Source: Lolium rigidum
Taxonomy: Eukaryota; Streptophyta; Magnoliopsida; Poales; Poaceae
Reading direction: 5' to 3'
NCBI RefSeq assembly: GCF_022539505.1
Contig: NC_061508.1
Location: 67,093,754-67,157,753, forward strand
Length of the DNA stretch: 64,000 nt
In this document: piece by piece, positions 34,301 to 46,400 of the stretch
Layout of the letters: each line of letters starts with the position of its first letter
Numbering within the stretch: the stretch's first letter is position 1
Position numbers and translations under genes: made by a program
The notes under the pieces: generated by a model
What the model was told of the DNA's origin: nothing
What the model saw: the letters and a program-made list of their open reading frames with translations, nothing else
Database searches by the model: none

Positions 34301-37300
34301 ACTTTGCAAATACCTAGAAAATTCATAAAAGCTCAGAAAAATAAATATAAGATATCAAAATTCTTATAAAAGTAAACTCTATCCAATAAAAATATAAAAT
34401 GAAATTTATATTTTTAATAAAAATTCAATTATTTAATACTTGTTATTTAAGCCTTATTTATTAATTCTAAATTCAATTAAACTTCAATAATTAGGAAAAC
34501 TATCTAAAATAAATAAAAACCAGTAAAGTAAATAAAGAAAACATTAACACTAATTTTCTTTATTTGTAACTTATTTAATCCTTAATATTGGAATTTAAAC
34601 CCTAATTAATAATTAACTTAATTATTAATTCAATAAAAAAATATGCCTAATTCAATATTATTTTTATTTCCAAGTTACTAATAACTTCAACTTTAAATTG
34701 AAGTTATTAGTCATAGAACTAAATGGTAAATAGCAAACCCTAATTCCATATTGAATGATATTACAATCCTATCATTTCATGTGAAACCCCAAACCATAAT
34801 TCCAATAGGAACCCTAACTCCACTACTTCATATGAACCCTAAATTGTTCCTAAACCTAAACCCTAGGTTATACTATGTGATCATCCTACTTCCTTTTAAA
34901 TCTTCGAACCATATAGAACCTAGATACTTGTCATGTCCACATAAAATGTAGAAACCCTATCACTACTAAATTAGTATCCCATGTGTTCATCTTCATCAGA
35001 ACTAAATAATCAAGTAGGGTTAACCAAGTGTAAACCCTAGATCCTATTACCAAAACAATCATTCTTAATTATCCATGCTTAACATCACACCATTGTGATG
35101 AACCCTAATAGCAACCATACCTACTATTTTGCATTACCTAACTATATTCCACTAAACCCTACTAGTGTTGGATACTTATCAAACATCCTATTTAGGAGTC
35201 AATTATTCCTTACTTAATAAAACCAACAGTAAACCTAGACCACTTCAACCCTAATTGATATACTTCTTATTATTTAAGAAGTATGTTCTTCAAAAGTTAT
35301 TCTTTTGAAGTAAATAAATAATCATCATCAACCCTACCTAACAAGACCTATTAACTCTAGCTAGCTATCACCAGCAAAATGAACCAATCCTGATAGCAAC
35401 CTTGTATGAATAATTTCTTAGGATGCCTAGGCTTAACTCAACCTTACAAGCCCTAGGTGTTGATGAATCCAACTTTGTTGGGATCCATCTACTACTTACT
35501 CCAGAAACCAATTAGAACCATAGAAAACCATAGAACCCCACAGCCCTAATTATCATACTTGTTCTTTATTAAAGAACATGTTCTTCAAAAGTTATTCTTT
35601 TAAAGTATATGATAATTAATCATTAACCATGACATATAGTGCTAAAATCAACCACTATTCATTACAGGTTAGGATTACACCAAATCTTATTGTTGTGTGC
35701 TATCAATGCTATTGTTATGATATATTGCAACACATGTTTATGATACCATGTAACCACACCTGAATAAGAAACTTGTATGAGAATCATTCTAAAAGTGAAA
35801 CACACCCTGCACAAATCATTTCAATTCACTAATCCTAAATCATCGGGGTTAGGTCACGCTTAGAGCGATTGCATCTCATACTTATGCATTATTGCATCCT
35901 TGCCAATCTTTTAAACATCGTCCTTACCGGACGATGATGCTATTTCAGAATATGGAGTTATTGCGTATCGAAGACCTTGTCTGCATAATCTTGCAGTCAA
36001 GAGAGGCAAGTTCATCACTTGCTCATGTCATTTAAGTATCTTTATCAAATTATTTGCAAAGTACTATGATTATCATTATTGCATAAAAACCAAAACCACT
36101 ATTTTCATAACTATGAATATGACTATGTGGTTGGCAATGGAACCATGGATTGTGTTGATATGGTGGAGGTTCCATTGCAAGGGTTTATATCCATTTAGGA
36201 TTAAACAACAAATGTCGTCCGAGTGATTCTTGTGCCGTAATACCCGTGTTAACCATAAGATCCGGAGTGGGACGGAGTAGTCAAAAGTGTTTCCACCTCT
36301 CGTTCATCAACGGATGCGCTTTACCGTAGTACACTTGTAATCCAAGGGGGCAAGCGGTGAGGCTGGGGAGTCCTAAGTCCCCACGGCATTGTCCGTAGTA
36401 CACTTGTCGCCCGAAGGAGCAAGCGGTGAGGCTGGGGAGTCCTAAGTCCCCACGGTATTGCGGTCTATGATGGGTTGCAGCTGCCGGCGTAGGAATGTAT
36501 GGTAGAGCCCTGCATTGTTGTCGTGGTCGGGGCCCATCCTTAAATGGTGTAAGTGAACCGGCGTGGACCCAGGGTCGGAGTTTGCAACAAAGGGTGGGTG
36601 TTCGAGGTAGCGGAGGAACATGATTGGCTAGACCTTATACCGGGCCTCACACCATAGGAAGTGTGGACGGGGAATATGCCCGGTTGGCACCAAGGATAAG
36701 ATCTCTTATGGGTAAAGCAACACACCTCTGCAGAGTGTAATGAACCGTGACCTGTCACTCCCTGTTCCGGGATATGGAACTGCGAACGCTGCCGGAAAGG
36801 AACTCCATGAAGTTCTAGTAAACCGGTGAAGGCTGACGGACATAGTTATTCTAAGTAAAAGCAACCTTTTGAAGAAATGGTTATGAAAACCTGCATTGGT
36901 ATTAGACTTTCTGGTCTAATGCTGTAGCTAGTGCATTCAACACCTCTTTCCTATAATGAACTTGTTGAGTACGCTCGTACTCATCCCACTCTTAAATCCC
37001 CTGCTTAGATATGGAGGCATCGAAGGAGGATCTACAGTGCAACTCGAAGACCGAGGAGTCAACAACTACTTCAAGAGACAGGACCCTGTCAGAGGAGTCA
37101 GATACCACATCCAACAAGGAGAAAACCTAGTTTAGCCTTAGAAGATAACTAGCATCCTAAACCTAGCTCCTACTTAGCTAGAATCTATACTTAGCCTCTA
37201 TAGCTAGTTTAATACTCTACAAATAGAGTTCGTGATAAGATTAGACTACGAGTCGTTCTTCTGGAGTTTATTTGCAGTTTTACCTCATTGTAAAGTAGGA

Positions 37301-37475
37301 GGCTGTGAAGATCTTATGTAACAGAGTCAATGTTGTAATTCTATAGACATGCCTTGGACCCGCATATGTTTCTGTTGTACCACTCTGAGCGATATAATAC
37401 TAGTGGAACTGTGTTTCATTGGTGTTATATCAGACTTGCATACTACACCATGCAGTGGTATGTCGGGTCACCACA
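31389..37475 (+). repeat. LARD 3' LTR, complete (6087 bp)
   Basis: It begins TGTAATATCCC, ends GTCACCACA and is followed by Copia sequence. The next five bases, catac (37476-37480), should be one side of a target duplication whose partner is deleted. The GC-rich island is at 33393-34260 and the 69-bp repeats at 36326-36463. Confidence 0.92.
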
Positions 37476-38640
37476 CATACCTGGCATGGCCAGAAATCTG
37501 ATCTCTCTCAGTACCCTTGATGTTGATGGGTACAAACACTCCGGTTCTCGTGGAGTTCTGAAGGTATCAAAAGGTTCTCTCTTTCACATGATAGGTGATA
37601 TGAATTCTGCAAAGTTATATGTTCTTAGAGGTAGCACTTTGTCTGGTATTGCTGCTTCTTGTTATTCCCGATGAACCTGGTAAAACTAATCGTGGCATAT
37701 GCGTCTTGGACATATGAGTGAACATGGCATGGCAGAATTGCACGGGAGAGACCTGCTAGATGGCTGCAATTTGAGTAAGTTTGAGTTCGTGAGCACCTTG
37801 CATTTTTGGTAAGCATAAAAGAGTTAAATTCAATGCTTCCGTTCATACCACTAAAGGGATTTTAGATTATGTGCATGCTGATGTGTGGGGACCTTCCCGC
37901 AAGACTTCTCTTGGTGGTGCAAATTACATGCTTACTATCATAGATGATTACTCCGGAAAAGTGTGGCCTTTCTTTCCGAAACATAAATCTGATGTGTTTG
38001 ATGCTTTTAGAAAGTGGAAAGTTATGGTAGAGAAGCAAACAGAAAAGAAAGTTAAATTGCTTCAGTATCGACAATGGCATGGAGTTTTGTTCTACCTGTT
38101 TTCAATGATTACTGCAGCGACGAAGGCATTGTCAAGCACCACACCATCCCATATACTCCTCGGCAGAATGGTGTGGCGGAGAGGATGAACAGAACCATCA
38201 TCTCCAAGGCTCGCTGCATGTTGTCCAATGCTGGTATGCATAGACGTTTCTCGGGCTGAAGCAGCCTCCACCGCCTGTTACTTGATAAACAGGTCACCTT
38301 GTATTTCACTTGATAAGAAAACTCCTATTGAGGTATGGTCTGGTTCACCTGCTGATTATTCACAGTTGAGAGTTTTCGGTTGCACTTGCTTATGCTCATG
38401 TTGATAATGGAAAGCTAGAGCCTAGGGTCTGTTAAGTGTGTGTTTCTTGGTTATGGTTCAGGAGTTAAGGCATACAAGTTATGGAATCCCGAAACTAAGA
38501 AAGTTTTGCATAGCGGGAATGTAGTCTTTAATGAGGCTGTCATGTTTTATAAGAGTTCATCTACGGATATTCACTGATGCTCGTTGATTTTTCCGATAAT
38601 TCTGATGATGAGCAACGAGAGGATCAGCGTGTAGGTGGAG
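37476..38640 (+). pseudogene. Copia GAG-pre-integrase and integrase region
   Basis: It starts with IPGMARNLISLSTLDVDGYK and KLYVLRGST, the GAG_pre-integrs domain. The integrase core follows: D in HADVWGPS, DDYSGKVW, a DNGMEF motif near 38070 reachable only after a frame change, and E in NGVAERMN. The linker to RT (38320-38580) shows FGC and similar motifs in broken frames. Gag, protease and the zinc finger upstream are missing. Frame breaks at 37691 and 37788 read CG where CTG fits, and 38250-38253 reads CTCG where CTG fits. Integrase before RT defines Copia. Confidence 0.88.
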
Positions 38641-38659
38641 CACGTGGAGGAGAAAGAAA

Positions 38660-40395
38660 ATGATGTTGCTGAAAATGATAACAATGTGGTTCAAGCACTC
38701 ACCCTCCGTTTTGCAGCAAACAAATGGTTCCATTGCTGGCGATAGACCGAGGCGTAACAAAGGTCCACGTCCTCGTTTAATTGAAGAATGTAATCTTGTT
38801 CATCATGCTTTGAGTTGTGCTGAACAGGTGGAGCATGATACTGAACCTGCTACATATACTGAGGCCGTTGCATCCGTTGACCACGTGAAGTGGATTTCTG
38901 CTATGCAAGAGGAGAAGCAATCGCTTGACAAGAATGGCACATGGGATGTTGTGCCCTTGCCTAAACAAAAGAAGGCTGTCCGATGTAAGTGGATATTTAA
39001 AAGAAAGGAAGGTTTGTCTCCTAATGAGCCTCCAAGGTTTAAGGCAAGGTTAGTAGCAAAAGGTTTCAGCCAAATTCCAGGTATTGACTATAATGATGTA
39101 TTCTCTCCGGTTGTGAAGCATAGTTCCATTTGTGCATTCTTTGGTATTGTGGCTATGCATGATCTTGAGCTTGAGCAGTTAGATGTGAAGACTGCTACTC
39201 GCATGGAGAGCTTGAGGAGGAGATATACATGGACCAGCCTCGAAGGTTTTGTTGTGCACAGTAAGGAGGATCTTGTTTGCAAGTTGAAGAGGTCCCTTTA
39301 TGGTGCGAACAGTCTCCAAGACGAGTGGTACAAAAGGTTTGATTCATTTATGCTTGCACATGAGTTTAAGAGATCTCGGTATGATAGTTGTGTTTATATC
39401 AAGTTTGTTAATGGATCACCAATATACTTGTGATATGTTGATGATATGTTGATTGCTGCCAAGAGCAAGAAAGAGATCACTACTTTAAAGTCACAATTAA
39501 GTAGTGAGTTTGAGATGAAGGATCTTGGTGCTGCTAAGAAAATACTAGGTATGGAAATTACAAGAGACAGAAAATCTAGTGTGTTATTTCTTAGTCAGCA
39601 AAATTACATTCGAAAGTTCTTCATCGCTTTAATATGCATGATGCAAAGTCTGTTAGTACACCTATTGCTCCTCACTTCAAATTGTCAGCATTGCAATGTC
39701 CTAGTACTGACGAAGATATTGAGTACATGTCACGAGTTCCATATTCTAGTGCTGTTGGTTCCTTGATGTATGCCATGGTTTGTTCTCGTCCTGATTTATC
39801 ATATGCTATGAGTTTGGTTAGTCGATACATGGCTGATCCTGGTAAAGAACATTGGAGAGCTGTTCAGTGGATTTTCAGGTACCTTCGTGGCACATCCAAA
39901 GCTTGCTTGAAGTTTGGCAAGACTGGTGAGGGACTCGTAGGCGATGTGGATTCAGATTTTGCTATCGATTTGGATAAGAGAAGACCCCTCGCAGGTTATG
40001 TGTTCACTGTTGGTGGATGTGCTGTGAGTTGGAAGGCAACGTTACAATCTGTTGTTGCCCAATCTACGATCGAAGCAGAATATATAGCAATTAATGAAGC
40101 TGGCAAATAGTCTGTTTGGTTGAAAGGTTTGTATGCTGAGCTTTGTGGAGATGATTCTTGCATTAACTTGTTTTCTGACAGTCAAAGTGCAATATACCTT
40201 ACTAAAGATCAAATGTCCCATGAGATGACAAAACACATTGATATCAAGTACCATTATATTCGCGACATTGTTGCTCAAGGTAAACTGAAGGTATGCAAGA
40301 TAAGTACTCATGATAATCCTGCTGATATGATGACAAAGCCAGTTCCTATTTCCAAGTTTGAGCTTTGCTCGAGCTTGGTTGGTATAACTGTTTAG
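38660..40395 (+). pseudogene. Copia reverse transcriptase and RNase H
   Basis: RT: KWISAMQEEKQSLDKNGTWDVV, KWIFKRKEG, FKARLVAKGFSQIPGIDYNDVFSPV, LEQLDVKTA, then a TGA at 39431-39433 immediately before the catalytic YVDDMLIA, and MKDLGAAKKILGMEI. RNase H: PYSSAVGSLMYAMVCSRPDLSYA, AVQWIFRYLRGTS, DVDSDFAIDLDKRRP, AVSWKATLQSVVAQSTIEAEYIA, a TAG at 40108-40110, then SDSQSAIYLTKD and HIDIKYHYIRD. Catalytic residues are readable, but two stops and one or more frameshifts break it. It ends at TAG 40393, about 100 bases before the 3' LTR. Confidence 0.92.
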
Positions 40396-40493
40396 CCCAA
40401 GTGGCTGTTGGCACCAGCGAGTGTTTTTTCTTTGTTGTTCAGGAGATTGTTGAAGTTCATGCTACAAGATGGAATTTGTCTCAAGATGGAGTT

Positions 40494-40810
40494 TGTTATA
40501 TTGTGATCCAAATTCATATACTAAAGGGAGGCTAACTTCTGACGAGCGGAGCGAGGCTCGTCGCCGGAGGTACGGTACGGATCGTTGGCACCGCCTATAT
40601 ATACATCTTGTAAGCCGCCGGCTAGGGTTTATCAGATTATAAGATAGCCCACGGCGTTTGTAAACACCTCCCGATATAGTGAAGTTTTGCTGGCTGGCGC
40701 CCGTGGTTTTTTCCCCTTCTGTGTTGGAAGGGGTTTTCCACGTTAAATCTTGTGTCCCCTGCGTGTGTTCTTGTTTCGTTCTTCGTTATTTGCTTGTCGC
40801 TTTTATATCA
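40494..40810 (+). repeat. Copia 3' LTR (317 bp)
   Basis: It begins tgttatattg and ends ttttatatca, followed by the target duplication gaact (40811-40815) that also precedes the 5' LTR remnant at 14513. A TATA-like ctatatatac lies at 40589-40598, and an inverted repeat gacgagc/gctcgtc lies at 40541-40562. The first 27 bases match 14518-14544. Confidence 0.92.
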
Positions 40811-40815
40811 GAACT

Positions 40816-41615
40816 GACCTTTTTTACGCGCTTGCCTCTCGCGGATCTCCCTCGCCACGACACCTGACATCCGTACCATCTCCCTCAGGCCCTTCGTCAA
40901 CTTCAACACTGGAAACATCTATCGAGCCCTGCACTCCTCGGGGTGTGTTGTCCCCGGTCAAGACATCAACTGGGACTACTTCGCCCCGCTCAAGGTGCGC
41001 GTATTCTTCTGGATTCTACGCCTTCAAAAGACCAGAACTCAAGCGCTGCTACACCGTCTTGGCTGTGTCCCCTCCCCCGACTGTCCGTTCTGCCCAGGGA
41101 ACGAAGAAACCATTTCTCATCTATTCGTCTGCTGCCCCCCGCCTCCGACCTTTGTGGTGCATCATCTCTCCCTCGATGCGTCCTAGTGGCGATACCGACC
41201 TATCAGCTCTCCTTGACGGCCTCTCTGAGGATTTGCCACGGATGCACGTAAAGGCGCGGAACACTGCCATCCTTGCTCTCCTCTGGTCTATGTGGAAGTC
41301 CCGGAACAGGATGGTCTTCGACGCGGATCTCATGCCTACTGCTCGGGTGATAGCTATGATCGTCGACCACCTCCGCTTGTGGACCGTCCGCGCCCCTGCT
41401 AGAATAGACACATACCCCCTGTTGACTTGGTGCCGGTCCATCTCTTAGCTTTGTAATCCCCCCATCTCGGGCGCGGTATGTCGCCCCCCAGACCCCGGGA
41501 AGTGCTGGATGCAGCCCCCCTCCCCCGGGGTCGACCCCCCAGTAATATTTGATACCAAAAACGTAATACAATGAGTTCAGGTGGGCAATCGCCCCCCGTT
41601 GATTCCTCAAAAAAA
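40816..41615 (+). pseudogene. LINE fragment, second half (zf-RVT domain, 3' UTR, poly-A)
   Basis: Joined in frame to 14517 across the duplicated gaact. The zf-RVT zinc-binding signature is readable: KVRVFFWILRLQKTRTQ, then CVPSPDCPFCPGNEETISHLFVCC. A few frameshifts are present (for example near 40865). The 3' UTR is C-rich and ends in eight As at 41609-41616. The following atgcatata (41616-41624) matches the sequence before the LINE at 13935-13943, the target duplication. Confidence 0.88.
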
Positions 41616-41624
41616 ATGCATATA

Positions 41625-43217
41625 ATAGAGAAATAAATAAATAAAATCATCGCTATTTAATATTTTCTTAGAAACCCACCACATGTTCCTTCAGTTGGCG
41701 CAGAAAAAAAACACTGATAGCTCAATTTAGGCCGTTCCATGGTGTTTCTGGCCACACGGGCCCACTGTCAGGCTCACTTGGCTGCATACTTTTGCAAAAA
41801 AACACCTCTATATATTTTATATTATACTATTGTGTCTCCTTCCTAATTTTTTTTCAATTCCTCCCATCAAAAGAAATTGTTTCTTATTCCTCAATTTAGC
41901 TTATTTTTTCTCCCGTTGTGGTGGTTCGTTGACCCATCCTGACCATGGAGGATCTCGAGCCGCTGAGGGCGAGGTCTGGCCGGGGAGGCATCACGACACG
42001 AGCGAGGTCTAGTAGGGGCTGGCACAGACGAGCTCAAGTGGGGTAGCCACGAGGGGGTGCGCCAAGCTCTGTCATGGGAGGACAAGCATCGGCAGGGGGC
42101 GGATGCAGCGAGCTTCGGCAGGGACGAGCTATGTCGTTAACTTTCTCGACGTCACCAAATCGTGACGCTGAACGAGGGCCTTCTACCTTCTGCCATTGAC
42201 TAGGGACAAGAGTGTTGGCGTCGGTGCTAAATGTCCTATCCTCCGCATGGCCAAAGGTGGAGAAGACAACGACGCCATCCTCCGCCCGAGTTGGAGACGA
42301 AGTCCCCAATGACGCAGGTGGCTCGTTGGTGCGCCTGCATGGGGTCAAGGAGTGGCTCAATCGGGTCGTGGACCCGCGGTGACCCACCAGGGAGGAGCAC
42401 TCGACGTCGGCAACCAAGAGGGGTCGGGCGGCGGCGGATCTAGCACAATGGGTCAGGGTAATCCAATAGTATACTTTCACATTTAAATATATATTATTTA
42501 AAAAATAGTAATATATAGGCTAATATAAGTAGAAATTCCAGGGTGGTCCATGCACCACCCTGGCCACCCTATAGATCCACCCATGGCGGCGGGTCGAAGG
42601 TGGAGGGAAAGGGGAGGAGGGCTCGACGTTGGCAACTAAGAGGGATCGGGCGGCAGGTCCAAGGTGGAGGGAAAGGGGAGGTGCGATGGCCTAGGTGCTG
42701 CGTTGCATGTAGGCTGCTTGCTCGATCAGTATTGGGGGTGGGTTGACCGCCTCAGGTACCAGTTTGAGGGAGAGAACCTAATACGTGGGCCATTTGGAAA
42801 GTTACAAAAAACACCTAGAAACTAGAATACCTTTAGTGTTTGTCACTCTGAACTGTTTACCGACTGCCACGTCATATTGATAGTGGGTTCAACTTATAGT
42901 AAGCACCATTAGTTCAAATAGACAGTGTTTTTGCGACGATTAGACGGTCGACCCGTGGTTTTAAAAGAAATTTTTAAATAGTGGCGGCTTTTAAAACTCT
43001 AGCTCCAATTGTAATGTCATTTTATAATTTTCTCTGTGTAATATATGGCGCAAACTGCATGCAAAGCATCCCTTGTAAAATATATCCACACTGCCGCTAC
43101 CATACAAATACGGCGTAAATACTCCCCGTATGATAATTGCATGCACATGATGAGCTGAACTCAGTTGTCAAACTTGATCTGTGGATCCTTAGTTTTTCGT
43201 ATGTATGTAGTAGATAG
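41625..43217. other. Spacer, no recognisable gene
   Basis: It holds diverged direct repeats: a ctcgacgt(c/t)ggcaac block at about 42388-42433 and again at 42614-42656, and gtggagggaaaggggagg at 42597-42622 and 42660-42681. ORFs in 41900-42760 are GC-rich shadows with no family. 42780-43217 is AT-rich and featureless. Confidence 0.5.
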
Positions 43218-43443
43218 TGTTAGAGGTAATCGAGATGTAAATCGAGAGAGGCAACAAATGATTCAACTGTTCTATTCCATTGATGATTCACAACTTATAT
43301 ACAAGAGGAAGGGACGCGAATATAGGTCACGTCCGTTGGAAGAGGTGCGAGGAAGAGTTGTGTCTCTTGACCAACCAATCAACATAGAGAATTACATGAG
43401 GGAGGATTACCCTTTTAATTAACCTATTAATTAAATCCTAACA
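43218..43443 (-). repeat. 3' LTR of a second, minus-strand Copia element (226 bp)
   Basis: On the minus strand it begins TGTTAGGATTTAATTAAT and ends CTCTAACA, with a polypurine tract TTAGGGGGAG just before it (43444-43453). The five bases on the far side are gatag. The partner LTR was not found. Confidence 0.82.
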
Positions 43444-46400
43444 CTCCCCCTAATCCTTCCTTGTCCTTGTGCTTGGTCATCTCTAGAATCATCTTTGGAA
43501 TCATCTCCTCTAAAAACCCTGTGGGAAAAATACGAGGAGAGTTGTGTGTATGTTATGTTGCTAAAACTCCTTGAAACCCAGTGGGAAAATAAGGAGAAAA
43601 TGGTGCAACATATAATGGTTAGATATGCTGTTAAAACTCCTTCAAAACCCAGTGGGAAAATAAGGAGAAAATGACACATCATATAATTGGTATTGTCTCT
43701 TTGTTAACTCAATATGAGAAAAACCTTGTAAAAGGGAAAACCCATAGAGTTTAGAGAACAATATATGTCGTATATACTTTCCTAAAAAACCCCGTTGGAG
43801 AAAACCGAAAATATGACATATCATCTTGTGTTGATATTACCTCATTAAAAACCTTGATGAGAACCTGTGTAGTAAACTCATAAAGGGAAAAAGAGTGTAA
43901 TATGATGCTTTGAACATGATTGATTCAGGAAGATACTCCCCCTGATTTTTGCAATTTTGGAAGCCGTCGCATACCAATTCCATAAAATACTTCTGGAACG
44001 TTGAAATTGGTAGAGACTTCGTGAACAAACCAACAACATTATTGTGTGATTTGACTTGCAAGATGTTTATTCCCCAACTCTCCTGAAGTTCATGGAGATA
44101 AAACAATCTAGAGGCAATATGCTTAGTGATATTGCTCTTGATGTATCATGTTTGCATCCATGCAACACAAGCAACATTATCTGTCTAGATAATGATTGAT
44201 GGTTCAAGAGAACCAATATCACATGACTCATATATGTGGTTTATCATTCCGTAAAGCTACACGTGTTAACGCGGCTTTGTATTTTAGAATGATTGGTAGG
44301 TGCAGTCACCAGAGTCTGTCTCGAAGACATCAGTGGAGCGACAATTCTACCATGTTGATACACATTGTGGGGATCATTCAAGTAGCCAACATCGTTGTAT
44401 CCTGATGATATTGGAGTTCAGATTTCTCTGAAATTACAAGAATATGTCAAGTAATGTGTGGTGCCTTGGAGATATTGAAAGATATTCTTGATTCCCAACC
44501 AATTGCGTTGGTGGGTCCAATGGCACTGAGATATAGAACTTCAAGTTCCAATATCCCTTCTACATCATCCCGTGGTTTGAGTGAATCTTTCTCTACGTCT
44601 AGAGATCGAACAACCGGCATGGGAGATGGATATGACTTGTCCATTTTAAGTTTCTCCAATATTTATAATATAGGCAACTTGGTGTACCATAATACTTGAG
44701 TGAAGTAGCTCGACTTGTAGTATCAAGCACTGTTTGGGTTAAACCAAATTCTTCATCTCAAATTCCGTCATTAGGATGATCACGTGCTTCATCATTGCAA
44801 GAGAAATACTTGTGTATGACAAAAACGCATGAGTAATCATCATTGTAGGAGTAATCCTTGTGTATAAGGAACTCACTACGTCGGTTGTACCAAAATATAC
44901 CGACAACAATAAGTCATATTCCGACTTAAAGATTTTACACAATACATGTTGCATGTCTGTTTCGATTCGGATTGTGGTTCCATCGAGAACCATACATGTC
45001 CAAATCTAGTGATCCACATCGATGTGTGGTCGCTACATCTATCAACTGCATATATAGATGATTTTGTACTGCCAATGATATAATGTATCGGAAATAGGAT
45101 TTCACTCGCGTCTGGAGATTAGGTCTCGGATCTCTGCATAAATCCGACCTTGTGCTACAAGCCTTGCTTTCTCACCACCTTGTTATCTCATTCCGTTTCT
45201 GAAAGAGAACATATTGAACCGCATAGGGAATTCATTTGGAGGAGCGAGGCTAATTCTGCTTGGATTGCACCCTTCGATTGTTTCAGTCCAAGCAAGTGGT
45301 TTACACTCTGCCATGGCCATGATCTTTGGATCTGAATCATTATGAAGGATGTTTGCAATCATACAAGAGAAATATTGTCGACATTTGTAGGCTTTAATCA
45401 TATGATTCTCCAGAATCAATATAGTTGGAGGAAATCTCCCAAGCACCCATGATGACTCTTCGTGATTTCCCAATACGAGTGAGTCTGGATGTTCCGATGT
45501 CCCAGCCAGTGTGTGCAAGCTGAAGCTGGGTTGTGGAGGTTTCCCTTCCACTGGGTGTATACTACCCATAAGGTGTTAACCAACGCTAGGTTGATATGCA
45601 TTTACTGATTGAGAGGATTTCTCCTCCATTAACCTTGTTGCTTCTAGGAAGCTAGATCCTGGTTAGAGGCCGTACTACTCCTCCTCTTTTCATAAATAGG
45701 GAGTTGAGTGGTTTTATTGGTACCTCCACTCTTTCGGGCGCATTTCTAACCGGATTAAAGGATTATATATCACCTTTTAATCAGTAAATGAATCTGGCAG
45801 GTTATTTGCAAAGTGTTGCAAATTTGTGAATCGTAGACGTATAGTCCATATTCTTGAGTACGTGGACATGAGAAGGAACGTGGAGTTCCAAATGATTTCC
45901 TAGCATTCTATTTGGTACTTGAATTCTCCCCCTAATGCCTGGAAATATCCATCCTTCAATATTTGCAATCAACGTACGAGGCTATGAACAGATTCCTTAT
46001 GAGGAGTTCAAGGTACTTAGTGATCGACGGAGATCTGTACCCCACATAGATCCCTAATTTGTGGGCCTATGATGTACGCTGCGGTGGTGAGATCGGTACG
46101 CGTGAAGCGATTCCGAACTTACGCAGATGGGAAATGCTCGGACGATTTCCACGTATCAATTGCAGAGGGGAAGTTCTGCGATATGCAGTTAGTTAGTCAA
46201 GGGTGTGTAAAGCCGCATGACTCCAACGTGAAGTTGGTAAAATATCAACTCATTAACAAAGGTCGTGCAATGAGCCTGATCCTCCTGCTCAGATATTCAA
46301 CCAAACCTTTTGTGTATGGACATATGTGACAAATTGCTGAACTCCAATCTTCGAAAGCCATGCAATAATTATTGGAGGCACATGAAGAGAATTTTGCATC

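Larger units (their letters stand above)
22455..37475 (+). mobile_element. Large retrotransposon derivative (LARD, Sukkula-like), non-autonomous
   Basis: Two direct repeats of about 5.9-6.1 kb flank 3.0 kb of internal DNA without coding capacity. A primer-binding site (28377-28388) follows the first and a polypurine tract (31376-31388) precedes the second. Very long LTRs with a short non-coding interior define LARDs, described in barley and relatives; the LTR start TGTAATATCCCAGG also fits that group. The name Sukkula is from memory and should be confirmed. The first 171 bases of the 5' LTR are missing, removed with the deletion at the gag-only element. It sits inside the Copia element: Copia sequence resumes at 37476. 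Confidence 0.88.

Noticed and set aside
37354..37475. Apparent N-terminal extension of the Copia pre-integrase ORF into the LARD LTR
   Set aside because: The first part is LARD LTR sequence identical to 28253-28374; the frame joins by chance at the insertion point.
22455..37475. Segmental tandem duplication of about 6 kb
   Set aside because: TG...CA ends, primer-binding site and polypurine tract show that the two copies are LTRs.
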